64,000 nucleotides of DNA from Gymnopus androsaceus JB14 (GCA_009733575.1 ML769396.1:1-64000), one strand, 5' to 3'. Shown: positions 35,500-48,036, numbered from the stretch's first letter. Notes: generated by a model from the letters alone, not told the origin. A program made the numbers and translations.

Positions 35500-38018
35500 C
35501 TCCATCATCCATCTATTTAGCCTTGTCTGTGCTGTCGACCGTTTTTCCTTCGTTGGTTCATCTGCGGACGTTCGTATTGTTGTGCACGCAAATGTCCTTC
35601 TCTCCCAAAGATTCAGTACACCTTTGGCTTGATGTCTGGTGCTGCTATGTGTGTGGATTTGAGATGGTTCGCGGAGATGCAACGACGATTCATGGGTCTA
35701 CAAATGGCAAGGATTGCTTTCGATGAAGCTGTCGCAGCAGGAAAAACGGCTAGCTTAGGAAAAGAAGCGACAAAGGATGGTATGCTATGTTCTTCTGCAA
35801 AGTTCCTACTGACGGTTATTTTCTAGTATTTCCAATGTAATTCAGGAATATCCTACCTTGGGAGGTCGTAACGATCAACCTCTGCTTTATACAGCGTCTC
35901 ATAGACGACGAGAGGAAAGATCAGATCAAGTTTATCTTTCCGCGAATGTATTCTCCAAGGTATGGGATATGCCCTCATAGCCGCTAGTTTGTTGAAAACA
36001 ACTCAGCAGCCGCCAGGATGGACGTCTTCATTCAACAGGCTATTCCTAGCAAAGTCATTTCCTGTCCTTCTGCACATCCCATATGAATCACGCAGGAGAC
36101 ATACCAGCCCTGCATCAAACTATGGCCGTGTTAGACGTTGCTCACACAGGCTGTTCTTGTCGTCTCGGCTCCAGGACCAGCTTCGTCGAGCTTCACCCAT
36201 CTCCAAACTGCGACACCACAACGATGGCGCTTACTTTTTTCCCGAGATTCACGATACCGGATGTTTCAGACGGTATTTGCTCATCGATTGCAGTGGAAGC
36301 ATGAAGGAAGCAACGGACGTCTTGCTACGAGAACCATGTTCAACCTGCTTTCTTTTTGGAACTAAGGCGACCAAGTTTGGGGAGAACAGCCGGCATTATT
36401 CTCAGGAGACGTTTGATGATCGAGTGCGTTTTCCTTTTTTATTTTTTGTCCCAGCACTCTTGCTGACTTTTTTTTTTTCGCCGCAGCTCCATGCATGCGA
36501 TTATGGTGGAATAACAGTTTCTACGGCCTTTCAAACTGCCTTTTTCACCTTATCCAGCCCATTTACACGACCTGTAATTTCCTCCTCACCGATGGCGCCG
36601 CCTGGGACATTCAATCCTGCATTTCTTCTCCTTTTTGGACATACGCAGACAATCCACCACCTGCTCGGGCGATGCTATCGCACATATCGGAGGAAGCACC
36701 GTCACCGATGCCTAATGTGAACACCTTATGAAAGTACTGAGATCATCAGGTGAAAGGAGGGTTTTCAGGGCGGATTCAATGTTTTCGGTGGTTGGGTGTG
36801 TGCGAGGCTGCTGCGGGCTGCAATGACACCGCCAGTGAACATCGAGCTTCTTTCGACCGATGAGGATTCGGATTTCGATTTGAATTCTGATACGGTCGAT
36901 GATGCCGCAGATGCCAAAGCCAATGAAGCCGTGAATGTATCACCTCAGCCTCTTACGCCTATCAGCCTCTTTGAACCAAGGCTGGTTCTAATAACGCTGA
37001 TCTCCCTACTGGATCGTCACCGAGACGCGATCCCTCGCTTCCGCCTCCGGCTCCCATTCAACAAGCTCCCCTCGTTCTTCCAAATCTGTTCCCTGGTAAG
37101 TTGCAAGAATGCAAGTATACTCCATCTTCGGTACAAAACAATGTCCATCAAACTACAGGGTCGTCGCTACCACGGGTAACTCCTTCGAACTGGATGTCCC
37201 CATCATGGGTCTCCAGCAATCACCTTTCACAACCAGCTCGTCTCTGCATCCCTTTCCCCTTCATGCTCTTGCTGCCAAAGCTCTCATAACTGGCCGTGAA
37301 AACGGACAGCACCAGAGTCTGATACGACGCTCCAGGATGCTTACTTGAAGAAGGATATCATCAGACTAGGAATGATGTATGGGCTAATAAGCTAATGCAC
37401 CAGTTTTATGATGTTGGACCAGAAACGGAATCTTTTTTTTTCATTCTCTGAGACCCGCTTCTTCGTGCGCTGGCGTGAAACAGGTCGATGAGGCTCCCTT
37501 TTTTTCTTGGATACACCCTCAAACGATTTACTAGCAACCCACCCGCACCTGTTGCAATGCCAAAGTCAGAGATTACCTTACTTCTCTTCTTCTGCCAACG
37601 TCCTAGACCTCCGCCAATGACTCGTCAAGACCGCAAAACGGCTGTTGCCTGTATCCATCAGCCTGAGAATTCCACAACATGTACAGATTTTACATTAATG
37701 ACTCGGGGGGAGCGAATGGTATTGCCCGATGGAGGCTTCGCTTTTATCACACAGCTGCTTTCGCTTCTGGCTGCGGAGAGCGATATACCGCTGCTAATCA
37801 GTATAGCCGATGGTGATCATGAGGACGAGGGCTTGACTTTGGACATTACTGCAGGTATTCTTGCATTGGTGTGGATGGAACGTAACGGGGGAGATGATAC
37901 ACTCGATATACTTTCCAAAGCCGAAGATTGGGTTATTGCAGGTAAAATTGCTGGGGCGATCAAACATCATGTATTGAAGATTGTCGACATATATACATAC
38001 TGTAAATTTTCGACCTAA
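35500..38018 (+). pseudogene. VIT and vWA domain protein, broken copy
   Basis: The order of a fungal VIT-vWA protein (inter-alpha-trypsin-inhibitor-like) is clear, but it is spread over all three frames. VIT part: VHANVLLSQRFS (about 35585), CGFEMVRGDATTIHG (about 35650), AFDEAVAAGKTASLGKEATK (about 35716) and LIDDERKDQIKFIFPR (about 35895). Linker: FVELHPSPNCDTTTMALTFF (about 36185). vWA part: YLLIDCSGSM, a MIDAS DxSGSM, at about 36275, then DYGGITVSTAF and, in another frame, FLLTDGAAWDI (about 36580). C-terminal parts: CARLLRAA (about 36800), FELDVPIMGLQQS (about 37185), LKKDIIRLG (about 37345) and a long open tail DGGFAFITQLLSLLAAES to 38018. Frame switches and stops inside conserved blocks (for example near 36560 and 36710) cannot all be introns. 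Intact relatives are common in Agaricomycetes; their function is unclear. Confidence 0.8.
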
Positions 38019-38345
38019 TCTACGGATTTTTGTCACGATGCGTGCTCCTGCATTCCCGGATTCTTCTCCTCATGTACTAGTAACGCATAGCTTTGGTTAT
38101 TTGGGAGATTTAGGCTTCCAGTGGCGGCGGTTTCACGTGGCATAATGTGGATTGCGTTTCCTTTCCTTTCCTGTATGTCTCTTACGAAGTGCCCAGGTAG
38201 GCCACCAGCCAGGCTTGTGAGTGAACCACCACTACTCCAAACAGCGTATTTGTGTACCGGTATCGACAAACAGATCCTAAACCAAATCTGCAACATATCC
38301 AACGTAAACAGCGAAAACAGAACATAATATCCATATTCAAATCCT

Positions 38346-40143
38346 TCAGCCATTCTGCTGGAGTCTGTCAAGCAGTATAGCCCACTCCATGATTGTCATC
38401 CCTCTCTTTAAAGCTTCCTCTCGCACTTCCTTATTTCTCGTTTCTTCCCTCAGTCGTCCAACTGCTTTCAAATGCTCCTTCGTCCTGATGCCTAATCCTA
38501 CGAGAACTGGTGCAAGATAAAGTAAGGACGGCTCACAAGAAGTTAAAAACGACTCTAATGCTGGAGTTGATGCTACGTGCATGCTGCTGATCGCGGTTTC
38601 GGAGCTTCCACGAGCAGAGCGATTGATATGTGCTCCGTTTGTAGGCAGTGGTGCTGGACTGTATACAAGTCGAATCGTATCTTCTCTGTGACGACGGACA
38701 GGCGTGGATGTTCTAGGTTCAGCGTATTCGCGTTGCGCCCATTCTGCACGAGATACGCTGCGTGTCGAACCTCGACTAGGACCCTTCTCTGGAGCTTTCG
38801 CTTTCGAGGAAGTTCCGGTGATATCCGTACCCAAAGGCCATGGAGTATATGCCCTGAATGTTGAAGCACTTCCATAGTACACTGGCTGGAATGGTGGCAA
38901 GTGAATAACAGAATCTCAATACTATGATGATTTCCTCTTACCTTGCTTCTGACCCATCCGTCGTTGAGCAGATCTCTTTGCTTTACTTTCCCCTTTCCAT
39001 TTATATATCCATTCTGATCAGCAGGAGTTCTGAATTCATCTCGCTCTCCAATCCCTGGATCATTCCCGACGTAGTCATCTGCGCTCAGATAATACACACT
39101 CATTGCAACTTCGCTCCTCCTGGCCTCGTTCGCGACCTTTTCCCTCCAGGTTGAGATGGTCACTGTTCGCTCTGGGCCCTTCTCCAGAACATGGCTGTCG
39201 ATAACCTCGTAATCGTGGGCTGCAGGACCTCTCCTGCTGATTGTTTGACGTGAATGATGATTATCACGCTGAAGAGGTAAATTCGAACGATCGCCTACAT
39301 CCCTGACTCCGTTTCTGTGGTTTCCACTCCCGATACGCGTCGAAGAAGTTCCCGTATGTGATTTTGGCACCTTCGAACGACTGTCAGAGCCAAATTTTGC
39401 TTCAGGTCTCGAGCTGAGACTCCGTTCACTAATTTCTCCGCGACCTCGATCCCGTCCATGATCTTCAGAAGATGGATGTTGATAGTAACGACGACCTGCA
39501 CCCAGTTCATCGTTCTGAGCAGGTATCTCACTGCCATTTCGCTGTTCCCTATTTCCGCTATGAAGCGCCCCACTTCCACTGGCTTTAGACACGGTGGACG
39601 TGTAGTTTCTCCCCAGCTTCTGGCGGTTGCGCCGCTTCAAAAGACCCCCTCTATGTGAGTTTGACCTCCCATATCTCTGCACGTTCTCTTCCTTCCACTC
39701 TTCCTCGGAATCAGGCCGATCCTCTTCCTCATAAATGGTCCCAGTTCCGGTAATTGGACCTCCCGTATTGGTATACGTCCACGCGTCGAAATCCTCATCT
39801 AGTGGAGGTGATGTCGGCGCCCAAGATGTCGGTCTATCCTTGACCGTTCCCAATTCCGTAACAGGCTCCCGCGTCTCGAGTGTATATGCATCGAAATCTT
39901 CATCTAATGGAGGCGAGGTTGGAGGCGGATGGGGCTTTCGAACGACTCGTTTTCCATTGCCATTACTGTCAGGCACGAGGTATAGTACACCAGATTCTAT
40001 CACACAGAGAACGATGTTAAGTAAGGAATGTTTCATATTATAGTCCACGCAAATGACGAGGAGAAAAACTCTAGTTGACTGCTATACGGGTGCAAACGCC
40101 ACTAGCACTCACCAGTGGCATTTTCCATATCAGGATATCGCAT
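38346..40143 (-). CDS. Disordered protein with SAM-like C-terminal domain
   Basis: Three exons. A short first exon from 40143 (MRYPDMENATE, with the last codon split) joins ESGVLYLVPDSNGNGKRVV. The main exon (about 40000-38942) is rich in Arg, Ser, Gly and Glu. It carries a duplicated motif, TSPPLDEDFDAYTLE and TSPPLDEDFDAWTY, about 40 residues apart. It contains many RS/RG stretches and reads WVRSK at a GT donor. The third exon (PVYYGSASTFRAYTPWPLG) leads to a folded end, SFLTSCEPSLLYLAPVLVGL then GIRTKEHLKAVGRLREETR and MTIMEWAILLDRLQQNG, stopping at 38346. That end has the helix pattern and length of a SAM (sterile alpha motif) domain. Function is unknown. The domain call is inference from pattern, not from close similarity. 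Confidence 0.75.
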
Positions 40144-40149
40144 TTGGAT

Positions 40150-40745
40150 GTGTGGCTCCGCCGGGATTATTTACAAAGTTAATGGATCTACAACGGGAGA
40201 GGGATAGTTGCTGAGCTCCAAGTGAAAAGGAAGACTAGGTGGTGAATGCAGTACAAGAGGGGATTGTCTGCGCTGCGCCACCGGATGCCCACGTATGTAT
40301 TCACGTACTCGTCAAGACACGAGGAAACAACATGTTTCTGCTCGCCGATTACAAGCGTTATTCTAGTGACGAACTCTTTGATCCACGTGTCGGAGGTTAG
40401 GCACTGCATCACACATCTGAAGCAGGCAATATCATTCCACAAAATCGGATGTTCATTCAACGGGCAGATGGATGAACGATGGATGAACGACAAGCTACTA
40501 ACGAAGTAATAATGCCATGGAAATTGCGACGTTCCCATATGATGATGTTCTGATGTGTTCAATTGTGGGCGTCTGTAGGTTTTTCTGAAGACTCGGAAGT
40601 ATCCTTGTGAAAAGATCCGGACCGAAGATAAGTCAAGGTCATTGACATCCGTGAAATAGGTACCTTTATCAGTCTACCGGACACTATAGTAGATGATATC
40701 ATACATGCGGATGTAAGAGTCCAGTACAAAGAGAAATCTAACCAT
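40150..40745. other. Intergenic
   Basis: No supported gene between the SAM-like protein and the acyl-CoA ligase. Confidence 0.5.
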
Positions 40746-40752
40746 AGGTGAA

Positions 40753-42979
40753 CTATAACTTGCTCTGGGACTTCTTAAACTTCCGCTCATATTTATCGAC
40801 TAACACCCGGCGTAGCGTCTTTCCAGTGGGGGATTTAGGGATCTATGCTTTCCATTAGCCCTAAAAAGAAACAATATAGAAAGAACAAACCTCCTTCACA
40901 ACCTCAATTCCACCTCGAGTCCATTTATACTTGCTGAGGTTTTCCTTCTGCCACTCATCAAGCTTCTTTATGACAGCAGCAGCGCCTTTCTTCTTCCCGG
41001 CTGCGCTCAACACGATCCATGCACGAGGAACCTTCTCATCCGAGGTACGTCCGCCAGAAACACCAGCCACGGTGACGTCGGTAATCAATTTCTCGGGATG
41101 CGCGAGTAGGACCTCTTCAATCTCTAGGGGTGATACTTGGGAACCCGAAACTTTCAACGTGTCCTAGAGACATAAAAGCGTTTTAGGGAAGAGCAGGGCA
41201 ACCGTAAAGATGGACGCTTTCAATGACGAACCTTGGCTCTATCTGCAAAACTGGAGAGGATTAGTATTAGCAATAGCTATAGCCTCGACGCAATAGAAAA
41301 CACTTACAAGAAATACCCCTCCTCATTTACGCTAAACTTATCCCCAGTTCTAAGCCATCCATCAACAAACGTCTCCTTGTTGGCCTTTTCATTATTCCAA
41401 TACCCTGGAGAGACATTAGGACTTCTCAACCACAGCTCGCCCACTTCGTTGAAATTAGCCTCCGAACCATCATCTCGAACGATTCGTGCCTCCATCCCAG
41501 GTAAAAGTACTCCTGTACTTCCGGGGAGTAGTTTGCCTCGTCCACCGAGCATTCCGTCGAGCACCTGCGTAAGAGCTGCTATTGTCTGCGGTTGGAAAAC
41601 TTTTGAGAAACATTACTTGAATAGAATGTATTTGCCCACTCACGCATTCGGACATTCCATAACCTGGTCAGAACAGAAAGATTTTGTCGCATGATTTCAT
41701 CAGAACGGAGAAAAAAAAGATACGCTACCTTCAGTTATAGTTGAATCTTTAGGCGTGAAGGTTTTCATCTTCGCTACAAGCTGTTGTGGAAGATACGCAG
41801 CGCCGCTTCCGACGTGTTTCACGGAACTCAAGTCCACAGAGGATATCTGCGGGTGGTTGACAAGCTGGTGGAAAACAGAAGGAATGAGGGCTAGATTGCT
41901 AATGCGGTACCTAGACAACAAGTCGGCCGGGAATGTCAGGGATCGAGGGACAATGAAAGTACATACTTGGGTATAGCTTTCAATGCCGCATTAATGTTCC
42001 ATTTGGGCATAATAACGTATGAGTGGGGAGATAGAAGCGAGCGGAAGCAGTACGCATGTAGGCCATAGCTGTGGTGCAAGGGGAGGAATGCAAGGCTGAC
42101 TGGAATTTCCTCTGAAGGCTGGAGACATTCAGCATAGCGTCAAGTTGCAGGAAAATGTCTTCTACATACCGGGACCACTTCTGCAACGGCTTGGCCTGCA
42201 ACGATACTTTGGTGTATCGAGAACAAAATATTACCATGTGTGATCATGACCGCTGTATGTCAAGAAAATTTAGTTGGATGAATTCACACGAGCAGAGTCC
42301 TAGTCACCTTTGGGTAACCCGCTAGTACCACTCGAGAAGACCAGGTAGGCCAAGGTACTCTGTTTAGCAGGCTTCGCAGGGACCCGAGGAACGGATCGTG
42401 CCCGTTCAATCATACCGGACAAGCTTTGGTGCCCTTTGACGTGGCCGCCAATGATGTAAATGTTGGTTAAAGACAAACCTACTTCTCTGGCCACAGATAT
42501 CGCGTGGCTGAGATACTTTGGCTGAACGAAAAGCCTAGTTATCTTAGACAATCGGAAGGCATGTAGGAGCTCGAAACGAGTAGAATAGGAAGATATCAAC
42601 GCGAATGGCGTTGTGTTTGCCATCAATGCATGTATTAGAACCATGTAATCCTATCACGGTAAACATGTTAGTTGGATGTTGAGATGAAGATAAAAGAATA
42701 CAACAATACCGAAGAGTTTTCGCTCATGATCCCAACCATCTCTTCCGTTCCCTCACTTCCAAAGTCCATGCCACCATCCTTGAGAGCGGAACTGAAGGCA
42801 GTATAAGCATCATTGACTCGTTCTTTCAATTCCTTGAACGTTCGTTTCCGATCTGTTTCTATGTCAATATGGATGTTAACTTCAGGCCATTGGGATTGAT
42901 CTGGACGGTTAAAGAAGACGTTGTGAACGTTAACGTCTTGGAGGGGAGGAATGTCGGGGAAGAGCGATTTGAGGTACAT
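40753..42979 (-). CDS. Peroxisomal acyl-CoA ligase, 4-coumarate:CoA ligase type
   Basis: A full ANL-superfamily adenylating enzyme in about eight exons. It activates a carboxylic acid with ATP and loads it on CoA. The start is at 42979 (MYLKSLFPDIPPLQDVN), the usual N-terminus of this fungal group. The P-loop motif A3 is LAYLVFSSGTSGLPK (about 42360-42310). Further blocks are PVSLAFLPLHHSYGLHAYCF, a substrate-pocket part VKHVGSGAAYLPQQ, and YGMSECVSG. A7 lies in FVDGWLRTGDKFSVNEEGYF, A8 in DTLKVSGSQVSPLEIEEVLL, and the catalytic A10 Lys in IPKSPTGKTLRRVLV. The protein ends KKSQSKL, a canonical PTS1, so it should act in peroxisomes, probably on aromatic or medium/long-chain acids. An earlier in-frame ATG at 43111 gives a long unrelated extension and is not preferred. 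No broken motif was seen. Confidence 0.93.
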
Positions 42980-42984
42980 GGATG

Positions 42985-44815
42985 AACAAAGACAACCCCT
43001 GCGACGGTCATGAGGACGTACCTGGCCTTCCCGGCCATGATAATTGCCGCAGACCGATGCTGAACTTGTGAATGTGAATGTGAATGCGGGGATGATTAGC
43101 TCCCGCGGCATTCAACCTGTCCGGATGATCCGAATTCAAGCGCCCCTTTTTGCTATGATCTTCTCGTCTGTTCACAGTTCAGGTCTGGAAACAACCAGTT
43201 GTGCGGTTCCATATTTATTTTTTTCCTCTAACCTCAGGCTCTAACCTCCCAAGTCTTTTCGTCTCAACCGATCAACGGATCCCGAGACATTCAAAATTGA
43301 AAAGCGAGCTTTGTCTCCCGGACCCGTTGGAAGACCGCGTTCAATGCTGCTACTTGGCTGGCGGCTGATACCGCCTTTTCGATGGTCTATGGATTACTAG
43401 CATCGAATATATGCAAGAGACTGAGGAAAAATCAGCGTTCATAGTATCCATAGCTATTAGCGGTGAATCTTCATTAACTGCATCTCGACTCAATCTTCAT
43501 AGAACACCACGATATTGCTATCAAAGGTGTAGACCCTGCTGTAGTTGTCCCTGGTGGCTATAAAAGCTGCAGATAGCTCCAAAAACTTTTACATTTCGAC
43601 AGGATGTCGGTCAGGCCTCCCTCGTTGGACCTTCTCCGAAGCTTGAGCTTGGCCTGAGCTTGGCATTCTTTTTTTGCCCGCACCATTGAAAAACATGAGC
43701 GACGGTCCAGGCGTTTTCTATGCGTATCTTAGTAACACGGCGGTACGCATTCGATTCCATCTATAGTATTTCCGACTCAAGTCCGATATTACAGCAACCC
43801 TTTGCTTTGCGAATACGACTTTACATATATATATAGAGCTCCCCGGACCTAGCCTCACAGCTTGACATGGTGTTGGCTTTTTCGAAGCAGACGAGTGGTG
43901 GTGTTTTGTATCAGCCAGATCTAGATGTTCCCCAATGCATAGAGCCCGTCTACATAAGTATTAGAACAAATTACGACAAACTTGACTAGGCTCGGACTTA
44001 AACTCAATAATTACTTTACATCAGGAGCTAGCTAAGTAGCGTCCGGAAGTGGGGTCCATCCTTCTCTTTACCTTATTTTCATCTTTATATACATATATGC
44101 AGGTGCAAATACACGACCTGGACGTCATGATATAATTATCTGTATCTCCATTCGCTGCTTCAAAGATAAGCGTATACAAAGGGAAGATGGAAGGATTTTT
44201 CGAAAGGTTTAAACCTCCCTTCTACTTATTTCTGTCAGAGGAGTTGGAGAGAATTTCGGAGCCCTCACATGATATACAGTACACTGAAAGGAAAGATGAA
44301 AACTAACGTTTATTATTTAATCCGCTTAGTGGGCGCACTTTGTATCCCCGGAAAGACTCATCTCTCGGTCAACTACGTATTTACATTTAACCTCACTATC
44401 TACGACTAGTTTAACGACTCCCAATCGACCAGACAAAGCTCCACTTGAGCACGGTGCTTCCATCCATTAGGTATCCGCCTAGTCCTTGTTCAGTATTTTC
44501 CACAACCCTGATAGGAACTGTATAACTTTTGCCATTATAGGGCCCAGCGGCCTTCCGCCACTAACGAGCTCAAAAGACAAAGTGTCTATGGAGCATGCAC
44601 TACTACGTACTTGACTATGATGATAGCCCGGAGGAAGAATTTCGCCAGCATACTAAACACCCGGGTCTCTTTCAGCCCACCGCCAAACCTAGTTTAGGAT
44701 TGAATCCTAAAAGAAACATGTATGGTTCGGCATTCTGAGTTGGTGATAGCAAGGGAGGAGGGACTTTCGAGTTCGCTCGGTGTGTTTAGATTAATATGGT
44801 ACGTGCATATGAGAA
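42985..44815. other. Intergenic, nothing supported
   Basis: Short frames only, with AT-rich parts around 43980-44420. No repeat or RNA recognised. Confidence 0.45.
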
Positions 44816-44821
44816 TTTTGC

Positions 44822-46175
44822 TCATATATATCTCCCTAGATTAAGTTCTTGAAAAGACGGACTCGGATCGTCATGTCTTTCGATAGACTCATCGAGTATC
44901 TCAGTGTATAATTTGGATGAGAATAGCCATATCACTGAGAAGGCCGAGGCATAAATCAGATCCTTAGCGCCACTAGCGTGGCAATCCCCGACAGCCCCAA
45001 GCACTAGTAGTTATGGGTAAGCACACCAAATGCAGGCCATACATTATGTGAATAAAGAGCTCAAAACGAAAGCTTTTTTTTTTTTTTTTGGGCTCTTTTA
45101 TTGCGTGCGTACAGGTAAGACTAAGTACCAAGACACGCGGAGATGCACAGGCGCATCTCCACTCTATGTAGTGTATGTATTGAGAAAGGTCTTTGGGGGT
45201 CAGTAAAGCTACAGGTAGTGTTTGTAGGTATTGCAAAGGATGTATAGTAGATCGCTGGTCAGGCCTGGGGCCTTAAGGTATGGAATAAATAAACATAAGA
45301 TGTGAAGCATAGGCATAGTAAAATGTATCACACATGCTGCCCCTTGATAAGCTCAAAACGAAAGCATTTCTCAACGAGTTTCAAACAAGGCAGTTGAATG
45401 CGTTCATAATGCAAAATTCATATTTTATAGAGCCAGGCGGTGGGAGTCCGTTGGAAATGCTGGATGTATACGTAGATTGAGCAGAGTAAATCACGGAGGG
45501 CACGTAGCCACGACCCTCTAAAACAGCTAGAACCAGTGTACAAACGTTATAGGAAACATCGCAATCCAACGTCAAATGATTCTCTGATATCAACATTTCA
45601 ACGAGAGTTTGATCTGTCACAGCGTGCAATGTCGAGAAGTCACGCAAAAAGATTTTGCTCAAAAGTGTGGAGAGATCATTGGATTGAATTTTAGCTTGAG
45701 CCGGTCTTTTAATAAGAACCTCGATGGACAGTATCTTTAACAGATAATGACTGTGTCATCAATTCAAGATCGTTCTGGGAACAGTAAAAAGGCATCTTTA
45801 ACGGAAGGCGCAAAATTCAGGCTCGTGAAGCGGGAGAGGTGGGCAATCTACAAGAGGTTCCAAAGGTAAGGCTTTAATAATGGAACGGTATAGTAAATGA
45901 TCAAAAGGAGCATGGAATTGGTTGCAGATTCTTAAATAGGTACCAGATCCTTTCGTCGATTGCACAATGGATTGACAGCGTAAAAGGATCTGGTCAATTA
46001 AGGTGCATTTAGACGGGTCATCTAAGGGGACGGCATGTGAGACCCAAGAGCGCAAGTCGGCAAGCTTCATTGACAAAAGTTGGCGGCGTCGCAAAGACTC
46101 AGAACTTTCTAAGGCCCAGGAGGGAACTGAATTTAAATAACTTTTTAACCTTTCATTCAAGCCAAGCATATTCAC
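44822..46175 (-). CDS. Unrecognised repeat-family gene, copy A (GDCHASGAKD)
   Basis: Three consecutive minus frames probably belong together. The first (46175-45798) reads MNMLGLNERLKSYLNSVPSW ... VSHAVPLDDPSKCTLIDQIL and is soluble and helical. The second (45662-45381) includes TDQTLVEMLISENHLTLD and LAVLEGRGYVPSVIYSAQST. The third (45004-44822) starts LGAVGDCHASGAKDLIYASA and ends LGRYI. The second and third correspond to the copy at 60.2-61.1 kb on the plus strand. No known domain was recognised; it could be a multicopy host family or part of an unusual mobile element. Exon joins were not established. Confidence 0.4.
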
Positions 46176-46697
46176 TCAAATGTTGTGTTCGTGTTTAGAA
46201 CCTATAATAACGTCATTAAAAGACAAGGGCTAGAGTCTAGAGAGAAAAAAGGGGTAAAACCCAAGGGGCATCCGATCACTGGATTTCCGAATCCGTGTGG
46301 TCAGTTTGATCGTGTTTGGTCTTCAGCGCTAAAACCATTGAAGGGGGAAACAAGCAAATCGTTTTAATCCTTTGAACGAGGGTACTTACAGCAAGTCCGA
46401 GTAGATAGCTATGCTCTAATGTACGATTTACACGTAATACTGAAAAAAAATCAAAGTTTGAAGCAATACTCGTAGAGATACAGAAAGAATCTCAAAAAGT
46501 CCTCACTTACGCTGCCGTAATTCCCCTTTTAGGATTCTTTGAGCTCAACGGCGATGAGTACCGCGAGGTAAGTGCATTGATCTGACTGTGTCTCCCGACG
46601 CGCTTCTCTGAAGAGCTCTAGCACTAATAATTTGCTTTATTAGAGCTTTAATCCTCTAATAACTTGCTAATAACAGCAATTCCTGGCCAAAACCAAT

Positions 46698-47039
46698 ATG
46701 GACAGCATTGGGCATTATGGCTCGGACGACGTGATCATGGATGAAGAAGATTCTTCAATTTATACGAACTTTCCGAAGCACATCCAAACTCACCATCCAT
46801 CCTACTGGGACGCCACTCTTCAGAAGGTTATCAATGACGTGGAGCACAAGACTCTATGGGATAAGATTGCTGTTGAAGAGAGTGAAAAGGTAACAATTAT
46901 TGAGTGGGCGAAGAAGCGCGCCGCGAAACGTTCTGCAGACGCTAGCGGAACTACTAACACTAACAAACGGGTTCGCATGGCACCAGCCACTCTAACTAGT
47001 AGTGAACCCGAACCGGATGTAGTACTAGAATCAGCTTAA
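46698..47039 (+). CDS. Small hypothetical nuclear-type protein
   Basis: A 113-codon open frame with a good ATG context (CCAATATGG). It is acidic at the start (SDDVIMDEEDSSIYTNF), helical in the middle (LWDKIAVEESEKVTIIEWA) and basic after it (KKRAAKRSADAS, NKRVRM), resembling a nuclear localisation signal. No family recognised. An upstream GT...AG pair around 46568-46680 could add a 5' exon. The composition looks coding, but there is no independent support. Confidence 0.45.
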   Translation: MDSIGHYGSDDVIMDEEDSSIYTNFPKHIQTHHPSYWDATLQKVINDVEHKTLWDKIAVEESEKVTIIEWAKKRAAKRSADASGTTNTNKRVRMAPATLTSSEPEPDVVLESA

Positions 47040-47389
47040 ATGGCGCCGTTATTCCACCTTTGGTATAATTTTTATCTGTACTTAGAAGTTCAGTTTTCCT
47101 TCTTGTTCTCACCTTGCTCTCGAAGCTCTCGAAGCTTTAACTTTATAGCTTCTTATTATTTCACTATGTCTTTACTGTAGTGGTAGTGCTTCTATACCTT
47201 AATGATAGTCCAGAGTCTCATGCGACACAAGAACGAATGCGATACACCAACAATACACACCGCGCAGCTAGCGGAATAACTTTAGTAGCTGATGGGAAAA
47301 TCGATTTCCTGATTGAGCGATCATCATCATGCTCCATCAAAACGAGATCGAACGGGAACTCAGGAGTCCAAATCCAAAATCCAGTCCAA

Positions 47390-48036
47390 AGTCCAAGTCC
47401 AAAATCCAACTTGTAGTCCAAGTAATCTAAATCCAATCCAAAGTTCAGGATGTCCAATCTGGAACTCCAGTCCAGGTTGTAGGAGGTGTTTGGAGGCGTA
47501 GGGAGCAAGTGGGGAGGCTTCGGCATCAATGCGGCACTGATTCAACGGCAAATCACAGCGAACATCTCCTCGCTGTTATTGAGACAATATTTTGAACGGT
47601 TTAGGAAGAACAGGCAGCGTAATGGAGCAATTTTAGAAGCCAGATGTAATTCTGAACTTATGCACTGTGTCACATTGAGGTGGTATTGAGTGAAGTATAT
47701 TCAGTTTTATTTAAATAGCGAGAAGACAGAGGTTGAGTCTCTGAGAGAGTGCGTTTGCAAGCGCATCGCTAGACCTCTCGTTGACCTCTCGCCTCGCAGT
47801 GTATCAACATATGTTCATTTGGTCGTCGCTGTAAGAAGTAAGCAGGTAAGCGCCCGACAAGCGCTAAATATGGACTGGGTGCTATACTTGTACACGCCCT
47901 CAATTTCCTCCTCTATTTGGGCTCACCAGAGGTCTAAACTACCGTATATTGCTTCACTACTGCATCTAGGTACTCTAGGATACTCTACAGACTGATACCG
48001 GGACTTGGACCAAAAACTGGATTTTGGACTTGGACT
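47390..48036. mobile_element. Possible non-autonomous element with inverted repeats
   Basis: AGTCCAAGTCCAAAATCCA at 47390-47408 is matched by its exact reverse complement at 48018-48036. Both lie inside longer tracts of degenerate TCCAAATCC/TCCAAAGTCC units (47364-47460 and about 48000-48050). The 600 bp between has no convincing gene. Layout and size fit a MITE-like element, but no target-site duplication was identified. Confidence 0.45.

Noticed and set aside
38573..38900. Long minus frame running through 38942-38893 without splicing
   Set aside because: Reading through the GT...AG intron loses the PVYYG...SAM-like frame; the spliced version gives a coherent C-terminus.
45070..45090. Poly-T run as a possible retroposon tail
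   Set aside because: No upstream reverse-transcribed sequence or target duplication was seen; it is a simple homopolymer.
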